Shown: positions 1 to 6,792 of the stretch, one piece after another
Numbering within the stretch: the stretch's first letter is position 1
Layout of the letters: the number at the start of each line of letters is the position of its first letter
Assembly: GCA_903898215.1 (NCBI GenBank)
Contig: CAIUEQ010000310.1
Span: 1-8,784 of the forward strand
Length of the DNA: 8,784 nt
From: an uncultured Bacteroidota bacterium
Lineage (GTDB): Bacteria; Bacteroidota; Bacteroidia; UKL13-3
Direction: 5' to 3'
Program-made: the position numbers and the translations under genes
The notes under the pieces: generated by a model
Seen by the model: the letters and a program-made list of their open reading frames with translations, nothing else
What the model was told of the DNA's origin: nothing
Databases searched by the model: none

Positions 1-119
1 GAACTTTGTGGTTAAAAACAAAAGGTTAAAAGTTTGCTATTACTTATGTTCCGAGTACACATATTCCCTATTTATTAGTATTGGTCATAAAACAGAAAAA
101 AGTTAATATTATTTAACAA

Positions 120-155
120 AAAAAAACTTCAAAATATAAAGTTTGAAGTTTTTTT
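120..155 (-). terminator. Rho-independent terminator of the efflux operon
   Basis: A perfect 14-bp inverted repeat (120-133 pairing with 142-155) encloses an 8-base loop. It lies 31 bases beyond the stop codon of the adaptor gene. Read on the minus strand, the 3' arm ends in a run of T that continues past the stem, about nine in all, as expected for an intrinsic terminator. The stem is A/T-rich with a short CTTC/GAAG core. Because the stem also has T residues on the plus-strand side, it could stop transcription arriving from the left as well. Confidence 0.85.
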
Positions 156-186
156 AAATGATATTAAATCAGGTGTTTCATATTAT

Positions 187-1317
187 TTATTCATCTGATT
201 TATTTTTTAATTTCATCAAAAGAGAATATGCTCCTTTTGTTACGATCTGTTTATTGGCAAAATAACTGAAGTTCTTAATTTCGATATTGCCTTTATCAAT
301 TGTTCCTGTTTCCACTTCAATAATTTGAAATTGATTCTTTGACAGTGCCACAAAAACATATTGCTTTGATTCAAAATAAACAACAGCATCTTCAGATATT
401 GTATTTACGTCATTATTTTTTATTTCGATCTCGGCATTCATATACATTCCCGGTAATAGCGTTTTATCATATTTTTCAAAATGACAATGTACATCTGCAG
501 TTCTTTCGGGTGAAAGATCTTTACTGATAAGTATAATCTCGCATGGATATTTCTTATCGGGTTGATTATTTGTAAATGAAAAAACCTTTTGTCCTATAGA
601 CAATTGATTTACATCTTTCTCAAATACTTTTAAGTTAAGATGAATATCGTCAGGATTTACAAGTTCAAATAATATATCGGCAGGATTCACATATTTACCA
701 ATATTCACATTCACTTTCGAAACAAAACCATCTATAGGAGAATAAATATTTACACTCTTTGATATAGTATTTGAGGTAACTATTTGCGGATTTAAATTAA
801 TCAATTTTAACTTTTCGGCCAAAGCACTTAAAGCAATTTTTTGATTATTGTATTCCATTTGAGTTTGCTGAAACACCTTATCACTACTTGCTTTACTTTG
901 ATTTAATTCTTTATGTCTTAAATATTCAGCTTCAGCAAATACCAATTTAGACTTAGTAGTTAAATAATCCTGCTGCAACTGAATGTATTGTTGATCTTCC
1001 ATTGTTGCTATCACTTCACCATTTTTAACATGCATGCCCGGCAATAGTTTTGTTGATTTCAAATAACCTCCTAATGGCATACTTACAGAAACCATATTTT
1101 GAGGTGGCACATCAATTTTACCGTTTACTTTTATGATAGTTGAAATATTCCTGCGCTCTAATTTTCCAAGTTCAATTTTCACAGATTGAAGTTGAGCATC
1201 TGAAAGTGTAGCAACATTTTCAAGTGCTGGAACTTTTTCAGAAGCTTTATCTTGATTCTTCTTACTCCCACATGCAGTAAAAACGATTAGGATTAAAATA
1301 ATTATTATGTTTTTCAT
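187..1317 (-). CDS. czcB: Periplasmic adaptor (membrane fusion) lipoprotein of heavy-metal RND efflux pump
   Basis: 376 residues. The product is the adaptor that links the inner-membrane RND pump to the outer-membrane channel. The N-terminus is a lipoprotein signal: hydrophobic residues 4-13, then a lipobox-like VFTAC with the lipidated Cys at 16. The HlyD/CusB fold is visible: first half of the barrel-sandwich (lipoyl-like) domain around 83-108, an alpha-helical hairpin around 109-172, the second lipoyl half at about 190-221 (SPIDGFVSKV), then beta-barrel and membrane-proximal domains to the end. The gene begins 8 bases after the stop of the pump gene, so it is co-transcribed and probably translationally coupled; no clear Shine-Dalgarno site precedes the ATG. 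There is no methionine between Cys16 and Met75, so the N-terminal methionine cluster that binds Cu/Ag in E. coli CusB has no counterpart. This agrees with a Czc-like substrate range. The symbol is by family and neighbourhood; the exact metal is not determined. Confidence 0.9.
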   Translation of the reverse strand: MKNIIIILILIVFTACGSKKNQDKASEKVPALENVATLSDAQLQSVKIELGKLERRNISTIIKVNGKIDVPPQNMVSVSMPLGGYLKSTKLLPGMHVKNGEVIATMEDQQYIQLQQDYLTTKSKLVFAEAEYLRHKELNQSKASSDKVFQQTQMEYNNQKIALSALAEKLKLINLNPQIVTSNTISKSVNIYSPIDGFVSKVNVNIGKYVNPADILFELVNPDDIHLNLKVFEKDVNQLSIGQKVFSFTNNQPDKKYPCEIILISKDLSPERTADVHCHFEKYDKTLLPGMYMNAEIEIKNNDVNTISEDAVVYFESKQYVFVALSKNQFQIIEVETGTIDKGNIEIKNFSYFANKQIVTKGAYSLLMKLKNKSDE

Positions 1318-1325
1318 TCTGTTTT

Positions 1326-4300
1326 TTATTTCGTTATTAAATAATTAATTGTAATGATGCTTTCATTTAGTGCCTTAACTGCTTCCAAATAATTTGCTCT
1401 AATTGCTATTGATTGATTAGTAAGTATCACCCAATCTAAATAATTGATGTCACCATTTGTAAATTGTTTACCCGCAGTTTCTTGAATAATTTTAGAATTC
1501 AAAAGGGCTGTTTTTTCAAAATATGAAACTGCTTGTAAATTTGTTTGGTATAGCATAAGCGCATGTTGATACTCAGAATTAAATAATCGCATTTGTTGCA
1601 GTAAATTATTTTCTGCAATTGTTTCAACTACTTTTGATCCATTTACTCTTGCTTTCTGCGAGCCGAAAAATATTGGAATACCAAGACTAATTTGAGCCGA
1701 GTTAAAACGCGTTGAAGAATTATAAACCATATTATCTGCACCTGTACCTATTATGCTCATACTATAATATCCAAAGCCGATATTTGGTAACAGCTTTGAT
1801 TTTTCAAGTTTTGTATTTGCTGAAGCTGCTAGCTTTTGCTGTTGCAATATTTTAAGTAAAGGATGGTCAGTTACAATTGAACTATCACTTTTTGAAGAAA
1901 ATATTATTTTCCTTTCGAGTGACTGAGGTTCTAGATATGAAGGGCTATTGACCAATAATTGGAATTGTAATTTTGATAACTCAATATCATTTTGTAACAT
2001 TTTTAATTGCAATTGAATATTACCTCTTTGAGTCTCTGCGGTTGTTTTCTCAAGGATATTACTTTCTCCTGAAGCCAAACGTAAATTAGTTTTATTCAAA
2101 AACTCTGAATAACTGCTGTCGGCCTTTTGAAGTAATATTTCTTTATCTCTTAAATAAATTATTCCATAAAAAATTTGTGTAACAGCTTTTCTGATTTCTG
2201 CTTCTTTTAATGAAACACTTAATACTGCAGTTTTCCATTCTTCATTTAACACTTTCTTTTGATTAGAATACACCGTTGGAAAACTGAAAGATTGAGAAAT
2301 CCCATAACGTGAATCAGTATAAGAACTATTAATTTGTCCCGACTCGGCACTAAAATTTGTTTGAGGAATATTAACTGACGACTTGATAAGTTTTTGTTGA
2401 TATTCAGCTTTCAGTTTTTCATTTTTAACAGACAAATTATTCTTCATTGCCAAGTCAATTGCAGTTTGAAGTGTGATGGAATTTTGTGCAGTAGTGATTT
2501 GATAATTGAATAAAAGATACAAAATAATTGCAATTACTTTCACTGGAATTTTCACTTTCCCTACCCTTTCAAAAAGGATATAAAGAATAGGTAAAACAAA
2601 AAGTGTAAGCAATGTTGCAATCATTAATCCTCCAATAACAACAGTAGCCAAAGGTCGCTGCACTTCTGCTCCGGCACCGGTACTTATAGCCATTGGTAGA
2701 AAACCTAATGAAGCAACAAAGGCCGTCATCATCACTGGGCGCAAACGAATTTTTGTTCCCATCAAAACAATACGATGAAGGTTGGATAATCCATCTTTTT
2801 TTAACCTATTAAACTCCGCAATCAATACAATTCCATTTAAAACAGCTACTCCAAATAAAGCAATAAAACCAACACCTGCACTTATACTAAAAGGCATACC
2901 TCTAAGAGCTAACAAGAAAATACCTCCAATGGCAGATAATGGTACTGCAGTAAAAATCAGCAAAGCTTGTTTAACAGAATTGAATGCAAAAAATAATAGT
3001 ATAAATATAAGAAGTAACGAAATCGGAACAGCAACCATCAATCGTTTCTTTGCTGCATTTAAATTTTCAAATGCTCCGCCATAAGTTAAATAATATCCTG
3101 TGGGCAATTTGATTTGAGCATTTAATTTTTGTTCCAATTCGGTTACAATTGTTTGCACATCTCTACCCCGAACATTAAAACCAACAACAATTCGTCTTTT
3201 GGTATCTTCTCTTTGAATTTGATTTGGTCCATTTTTAATTTCAACAGTTGCTAATTGATACAATGGAATTTGAGTACCATGAGGAGTTGGAATAAGTAAA
3301 TTTCGCACATCTTCAATGCTTCTCCGTTGGTCGGTTTGCAATCTAACTACCAAATCAAATCGCTTCTCTCCTTCAAATACTAAACCAGTGCTTTGTCCCG
3401 CAAATGCAGTATTTACAACTTTATTTATCTCTTCAATATTTAAGTTATACTGAGCAATATTTGATCTGTTATAATTAATAATTATTTGAGGCAATCCGGT
3501 AACTGGTTCAACAAATAAATTCTGACTTCCACTTACACTGTTTACAATTTTTCCGATCTTTTCAGCATAAAGTGCCAGAGTATCTAAATTCTCACCGAAT
3601 ATTTTACAAACAACATCTTGTTTTGCTCCGGTCATTAGTTCATTAAATCGCATTTGTACCGGAAATTGAAAACTATAAGTAACTCCAGGAACATCTTGTA
3701 ATGCATTACTCATTTTTTCGGAAAGTTCATTAAATGTATGAGCAGAAGTCCATTCACTTTTATCTTTTAAAATAATAATTAAGTCTGCAGCATCAATAGG
3801 CATAGGATCTGTAGGAACTTCACCGCTTCCGATTTTTGTGACAACTTTTTCAACTTCTGGAAATTTTTGAATAAGAATATGCGCAGCTTTTTTTGTAGCT
3901 TCAATTGATGTTTGTAAATTACTTCCTGTCAACACTCTTGTTTCTACAGCAAAATCACCTTCTTCCAAAGCAGGAATAAACTCACCACCCAAAGACATGA
4001 GAACCACTATCGATATTACAAAAAATGATAGTACTGTAGCCAGAACCGATTTTGGAAAACGTAATATTTTTGATAGTGCATTTTGGTATGCCCTCTCAAT
4101 ACGAATCATTATCCTGTCTGATAAATTGTGTTTATGTTGTACTTTTTTACTAAGTAATAAAGCACTCATCATCGGAACATATGTTAACGATAATATAAAT
4201 GCTCCCAACAATGCAAAGGCCACTGTTTGAGCCATAGGAACAAACATTTTTCTTTCAATACCTTGCAATGCAAAAGTTGGCAGATAAACTATCAAAATGA

Positions 4301-5672
4301 TTATTTGACCAAAGACAACACTACGAGCTATTTTTTTAGATGAGCTTTCAATTTCACCATCCATCTGTTTTTGAGTGATCAAATTATTACTCAGGAATCT
4401 TTTATTATGAGTTATCTGATGCAGGGCTGCTTCAACAACAAAGACCGCACCGTCAATAATTAATCCAAAATCAAGTGCCCCTAAACTCATCAAATTCCCT
4501 ACTACACCAAAAATATTCATCATGATTATAGCAAAGAGCATTGCCAACGGAATTACTGATGCTATTAAAAAACCGGCTCTTAAATTTCCAAGAAAAATAA
4601 TCAATACAAAAAGAACAATCAAAGCACCTTCAATCAAATTTGTTTCAACAGTACTGATGGCATTGTTAACCATTTTGGTTCTGTCTAAAAATGGTTCGAT
4701 AATAACACCTTCAGGAAGCGCTTTTTGAATGAGCACAATTCGCTCTTTCACACTTTTAATTACTTCACTGCTATTTGCGCCTTTAAGCATCATTACAACA
4801 GCTCCAGCAACTTCCCCTTCATCATTATAACACATTGCACCAAAGCGTGTGGCGTAACCAATATTAACTTCTGCAACATCTTTAATAAATAAAGGCGTAC
4901 CATTTTCTGTGGCCTTAATAGATATATTCTTGATATCTTCTTTATTTCCGATCAGTCCCTCACTTCTAATGAACAAAACGGTAGGACCTTTTTCAATATA
5001 TGCCCCTCCAGTGTTTTGGTTGTTTTTTTCTAAAGCAACAAATACATCATTTACAGTAATGTTATAGGACTTTAATTTATTAGGATCTACAGCAATTTCA
5101 TATTGTTTAAGCTTGCCTCCAAAACTACTTATTTCGGCTACTCCTTTTACACTTATTAATTGCCTTCTAACGATCCAATCTTGAATGGTTCTTAATTCAG
5201 TTTCATCATACTTATTCTCATACCCTTTTTTAGGTCGAACAACATATTGGTATATCTCTCCAAGTCCTGTTGAAATAGGACCTAACTTTGGAGTTCCAAT
5301 ACCATTTGGTATTTCTGATTGTACTTTTTGGAGTCTTTCAGCCACTTGCTGACGTGCCCAATAAATATCAGTTTCGTCATCAAAAACAATGGTAACTAAT
5401 GACAAACCAAAACGGGAAAAACTTCTAATTTCTTTTAGCCCGTTAATATTACTATTGGCTTGTTCGATTGGAAATGTGACAAGACGTTCGATATCAGTAG
5501 CCCCAAACGATGGAGCAACGGTGATTACTTGTACCTGATTATTGGTTATATCGGGTACAGCATCGATGGGAAGTTTTGTTGTTTGATAACCTCCATAACA
5601 TATTAAGGCAACGGTAAAAAGACCTATAATGAGTTTATTCCTGACGGAAAACTCAATGATTTTACTTAGCAT
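1326..5672 (-). CDS. czcA: CzcA-type heavy-metal RND efflux pump fused to a TolC-like outer-membrane channel domain
   Basis: 1448 residues, against about 1040 for an ordinary CzcA/CusA pump. Residues 1-1035 form a complete HME-RND proton/metal antiporter: first membrane helix at about 13-31, first periplasmic porter region 32-340, helices 2-6 within about 345-510, a further helix around 540-560 followed by FIPALEEGD (565-573), second porter region to about 870, and the last helices within 877-1035. The helix-4 signature DFGLIIDGAVFVVEA supplies D401, D407 and E414, matching the proton-relay acids of CzcA. In the porter region, RFNELMTG has Glu678 where, by my alignment from memory, copper-pump CusA has a substrate-binding Met. 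Both points suggest divalent cations. Residues about 1064-1448 are an outer-membrane efflux protein domain with its two repeats (from about 1066 and about 1270). The ATG at 5672 is preceded by AGGA at 5678-5681, a rare near-consensus ribosome site here. It lies 92 bases after the upstream small gene and 8 before the adaptor gene. Confidence 0.93.
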   Translation of the reverse strand: MLSKIIEFSVRNKLIIGLFTVALICYGGYQTTKLPIDAVPDITNNQVQVITVAPSFGATDIERLVTFPIEQANSNINGLKEIRSFSRFGLSLVTIVFDDETDIYWARQQVAERLQKVQSEIPNGIGTPKLGPISTGLGEIYQYVVRPKKGYENKYDETELRTIQDWIVRRQLISVKGVAEISSFGGKLKQYEIAVDPNKLKSYNITVNDVFVALEKNNQNTGGAYIEKGPTVLFIRSEGLIGNKEDIKNISIKATENGTPLFIKDVAEVNIGYATRFGAMCYNDEGEVAGAVVMMLKGANSSEVIKSVKERIVLIQKALPEGVIIEPFLDRTKMVNNAISTVETNLIEGALIVLFVLIIFLGNLRAGFLIASVIPLAMLFAIIMMNIFGVVGNLMSLGALDFGLIIDGAVFVVEAALHQITHNKRFLSNNLITQKQMDGEIESSSKKIARSVVFGQIIILIVYLPTFALQGIERKMFVPMAQTVAFALLGAFILSLTYVPMMSALLLSKKVQHKHNLSDRIMIRIERAYQNALSKILRFPKSVLATVLSFFVISIVVLMSLGGEFIPALEEGDFAVETRVLTGSNLQTSIEATKKAAHILIQKFPEVEKVVTKIGSGEVPTDPMPIDAADLIIILKDKSEWTSAHTFNELSEKMSNALQDVPGVTYSFQFPVQMRFNELMTGAKQDVVCKIFGENLDTLALYAEKIGKIVNSVSGSQNLFVEPVTGLPQIIINYNRSNIAQYNLNIEEINKVVNTAFAGQSTGLVFEGEKRFDLVVRLQTDQRRSIEDVRNLLIPTPHGTQIPLYQLATVEIKNGPNQIQREDTKRRIVVGFNVRGRDVQTIVTELEQKLNAQIKLPTGYYLTYGGAFENLNAAKKRLMVAVPISLLLIFILLFFAFNSVKQALLIFTAVPLSAIGGIFLLALRGMPFSISAGVGFIALFGVAVLNGIVLIAEFNRLKKDGLSNLHRIVLMGTKIRLRPVMMTAFVASLGFLPMAISTGAGAEVQRPLATVVIGGLMIATLLTLFVLPILYILFERVGKVKIPVKVIAIILYLLFNYQITTAQNSITLQTAIDLAMKNNLSVKNEKLKAEYQQKLIKSSVNIPQTNFSAESGQINSSYTDSRYGISQSFSFPTVYSNQKKVLNEEWKTAVLSVSLKEAEIRKAVTQIFYGIIYLRDKEILLQKADSSYSEFLNKTNLRLASGESNILEKTTAETQRGNIQLQLKMLQNDIELSKLQFQLLVNSPSYLEPQSLERKIIFSSKSDSSIVTDHPLLKILQQQKLAASANTKLEKSKLLPNIGFGYYSMSIIGTGADNMVYNSSTRFNSAQISLGIPIFFGSQKARVNGSKVVETIAENNLLQQMRLFNSEYQHALMLYQTNLQAVSYFEKTALLNSKIIQETAGKQFTNGDINYLDWVILTNQSIAIRANYLEAVKALNESIITINYLITK
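2481..2567 (-). other. Junction between pump and channel domains: embedded signal-peptide-like segment with possible internal GTG start
   Basis: This codes residues 1036-1064 of the fusion. After the last pump helix comes a short basic stretch (RVGKVKIPVK), a hydrophobic run (about 1046-1055) and a small-residue site TTAQ (1060-1063). Together these resemble a secretory signal peptide with a signal peptidase I site after Ala1062, followed directly by the typical TolC-like start (SITLQTAIDLA). Val1044 (bases 2541-2543) and Val1040 (2553-2555) are both GTG codons, and a purine-rich stretch lies just upstream (AAAGGGTAGGGAAA, read on the minus strand). An ORF starting at Val1044 would look like an ordinary exported channel protein. 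The segment may therefore be a thirteenth helix or linker, a cleavage site, or a relic of the separate channel gene; the sequence alone does not decide. Confidence 0.6.
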
Positions 5673-5712
5673 AATTTTCCTGTTAATTTATTTATTTTGA
5701 TTAATAATAAAC

Positions 5713-5740
5713 ATACCTGCATATATAATTATGTAAGTAT
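5713..5740. repeat. Imperfect inverted repeat between the small gene and the pump gene
   Basis: The 10-base arms 5713-5722 and 5731-5740 are complementary at 8 of 10 positions as DNA, with an 8-base A/T centre. In minus-strand RNA one further position forms a G-U pair, leaving one mismatch. It sits 41 bases before the pump ATG, in the 92-base gap of the operon. It could be a small mRNA hairpin or a protein-binding dyad; in such A+T-rich DNA it could also be chance. It lacks a T-run and is not a convincing terminator. Confidence 0.3.
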
Positions 5741-5764
5741 ATCCCATTTAATTTTATAAAATAA

Positions 5765-6151
5765 TTAACTGAATTTTGGCGGTTGCCAAATATTTGACAA
5801 GAGAGAAGAATTAAAAAAAGGTTCATCGAAAGAAGGAAAAGAAAGTCTCTCGTGAACAATAATCTTACAAATTTCTGTTGAAAGATTTGAAGGGGCAAAA
5901 GCGGAAACATTTGAATTGGTGCAACTTTCATGTGATTTGAAAGGCAATTTCATATCCATATCATTATCACTATCGTTCATGTCACCACTAACATAATGCA
6001 TACATAAAAAGCCCCACAATGAAGCTTCTTTATTTTCTTTTTGAAAGACATTAAAATGCTCTACCAAAAAAGGCAACTTCACTAACTGATAAAGTTCAGT
6101 TGTTGAAATTAAATACATTGACAGAAACAATATTGAAATAAGTTTTTTCAA
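5765..6151 (-). CDS. Small exported protein of unknown function leading the metal-efflux operon
   Basis: 128 residues starting at TTG (6149-6151); I know no function for it. The N-terminus MKKLISILFLSMYLIS reads as a signal peptide or membrane anchor. No ATG or other usable start lies upstream in frame before a stop codon, and the only nearby alternative, the ATG of Met12, would remove the basic residues of the signal, so TTG is preferred. Residues 46-77 are the most striking part: an aromatic LWGFLCMHY stretch with Cys50 and His52, then an acidic run with Asp at 57, 60, 62, 64 and 66, then DMKLPFKSHESC with His74 and Cys77. I recall similar DMKLPFKS-containing small proteins beside Cus/Czc genes in Bacteroidota, but cannot verify this here. 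Another Cys is at 95. The gene ends 92 bases before the pump and shares its direction. A periplasmic metal-binding or accessory role is an inference from context and the acidic/His/Cys residues. Confidence 0.75.
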   Translation of the reverse strand: MKKLISILFLSMYLISTTELYQLVKLPFLVEHFNVFQKENKEASLWGFLCMHYVSGDMNDSDNDMDMKLPFKSHESCTNSNVSAFAPSNLSTEICKIIVHERLSFPSFDEPFFNSSLLSNIWQPPKFS

Positions 6152-6156
6152 GCAGG

Positions 6157-6189
6157 CAAATATAGTTATATGTTCGTATACGATGCAAT
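6157..6189 (-). promoter_or_regulatory. Candidate Bacteroidota-type promoter of the efflux operon
   Basis: Read on the minus strand, TATATTTG at 6164-6157 matches the TAnnTTTG -7 consensus of the phylum exactly. An ATTG at 6189-6186 matches three of four bases of the TTTG -33 element, with a 21-base spacer, slightly long. The spacer contains the 8-base palindrome CGTATACG (6175-6182), a possible regulator contact. The -7 box ends only 5 bases before the TTG start codon of the small gene, so a transcript from here would have almost no leader. The site lies between the terminator of the cytochrome unit and the efflux genes, where a promoter is expected. Confidence 0.5.
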
Positions 6190-6258
6190 TAAAGTATGAC
6201 CCAAAATATTTCTTTTAGCTATTGTAACTTTTACAAGTTATTTAAACTGTATAAATCA

Positions 6259-6291
6259 AAAAGCCGCTTCTGAGAAACAGAAGCGGCTTTT
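6259..6291 (-). terminator. Strong Rho-independent terminator after the cytochrome c gene
   Basis: A perfect 14-bp inverted repeat (6259-6272 with 6278-6291) with a 5-base loop and a G+C-rich core (GCCGCTTCTG). It starts 18 bases beyond the cytochrome stop codon. On the minus strand it is followed by TTTTTGATTT, the expected U-rich tail. It separates the electron-transfer unit from the efflux operon, whose promoter would have to lie between here and 6151. Confidence 0.92.
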
Positions 6292-6309
6292 CAAAATATT
6301 AAGCAATGA

Positions 6310-6726
6310 CTACTTAAGTGTTCTTAAGTAATTTATTACTGCCCAACGTTCGCTCTCATCTGCAATTTTCTTTGCAAAAGTTGGCATGTCTTTACGTCCT
6401 TCAGTCATCTTATAAAAGATAGCTCCGTCAGTTTCTTTCTGGAAAGCTGGTGTTGTAAAATCACCGCATTCTGTTTCTAACTGAGCAGCTTTTGAACCGT
6501 CACCTTTTCCTTTTTTACCGTGACATGAAGCACAATGAGTACCATACAATGTTTTACCATCAGCAATTGAACCTGCATCAGATTTTACGGGGTTTTTCAT
6601 TTTTTCAAATTTCTCAGGTACTGCCCAAGGTTTGTTCGGAAAAGTAAAAGCTACAAGGGTTGCACTTACCACAAATACGCTAACTATAAAAGTTAGTGTT
6701 GCTGTTTTAATTTTTAATGATTTCAT
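6310..6726 (-). CDS. Membrane-anchored monohaem class I cytochrome c
   Basis: 138 residues. The product is a small electron carrier on the periplasmic side of the inner membrane. Hydrophobic residues 9-28 form a signal peptide or, since no good cleavage site follows, more likely an uncleaved anchor. The haem-binding motif is CASCH at 65-69, with Cys65 and Cys68 for the thioether bonds and His69 as an axial ligand. Met114 in the KDMPTF segment is the expected second axial ligand, with the C-terminal helix (RWAVINYLRTL) typical of class I cytochromes. The segment before the haem, ADGKTLYGTHC, is the usual entry helix. Cys87 is an extra cysteine. The gene follows the membrane protein at 6793 after 66 bases and is closed by a strong terminator. 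The ATG has no clear Shine-Dalgarno site. Its likely job is to take electrons from the NrfD-containing complex, inferred from the neighbourhood. Confidence 0.92.
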   Translation of the reverse strand: MKSLKIKTATLTFIVSVFVVSATLVAFTFPNKPWAVPEKFEKMKNPVKSDAGSIADGKTLYGTHCASCHGKKGKGDGSKAAQLETECGDFTTPAFQKETDGAIFYKMTEGRKDMPTFAKKIADESERWAVINYLRTLK

Positions 6727-6792
6727 TTTTCGAAGTTTAATTTAGATTTATTTTTTGATTGCAATTATATTAATATTTTCTAGTTACAAAAA

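Noticed and set aside
10..31. Two copies of GGTTAAAA spaced 14 bases apart near the left edge
   Set aside because: The repeat is too short and A/T-rich, with no third copy; no promoter or element can be supported from the 119 bases available.
339..527. Plus-strand open frame inside the adaptor gene, and similar plus-strand frames at 2782-3084, 3997-4230, 4522-4728, 7244-7474 and 8184-8411
   Set aside because: All lie antisense to genes with clear family matches and show no coherent protein features of their own.
1326..5672. Pump-channel fusion as an artefact of a lost stop or sequencing error
   Set aside because: The frame is continuous and both domains are complete; the same domain order in one chain is known in Bacteroidota, so a natural fusion is the simpler reading.
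5751..5762. 12-base perfect palindrome ATTTTATAAAAT just after the small gene
   Set aside because: It is entirely A/T, has no loop or G+C core for a terminator, and is likely by chance in this composition.
5701..5931. 76-codon minus-strand open frame overlapping the end of the small efflux-operon gene
   Set aside because: It overlaps the better-supported 5765-6151 gene in another frame, its composition is low-complexity and it lacks any recognisable motif.
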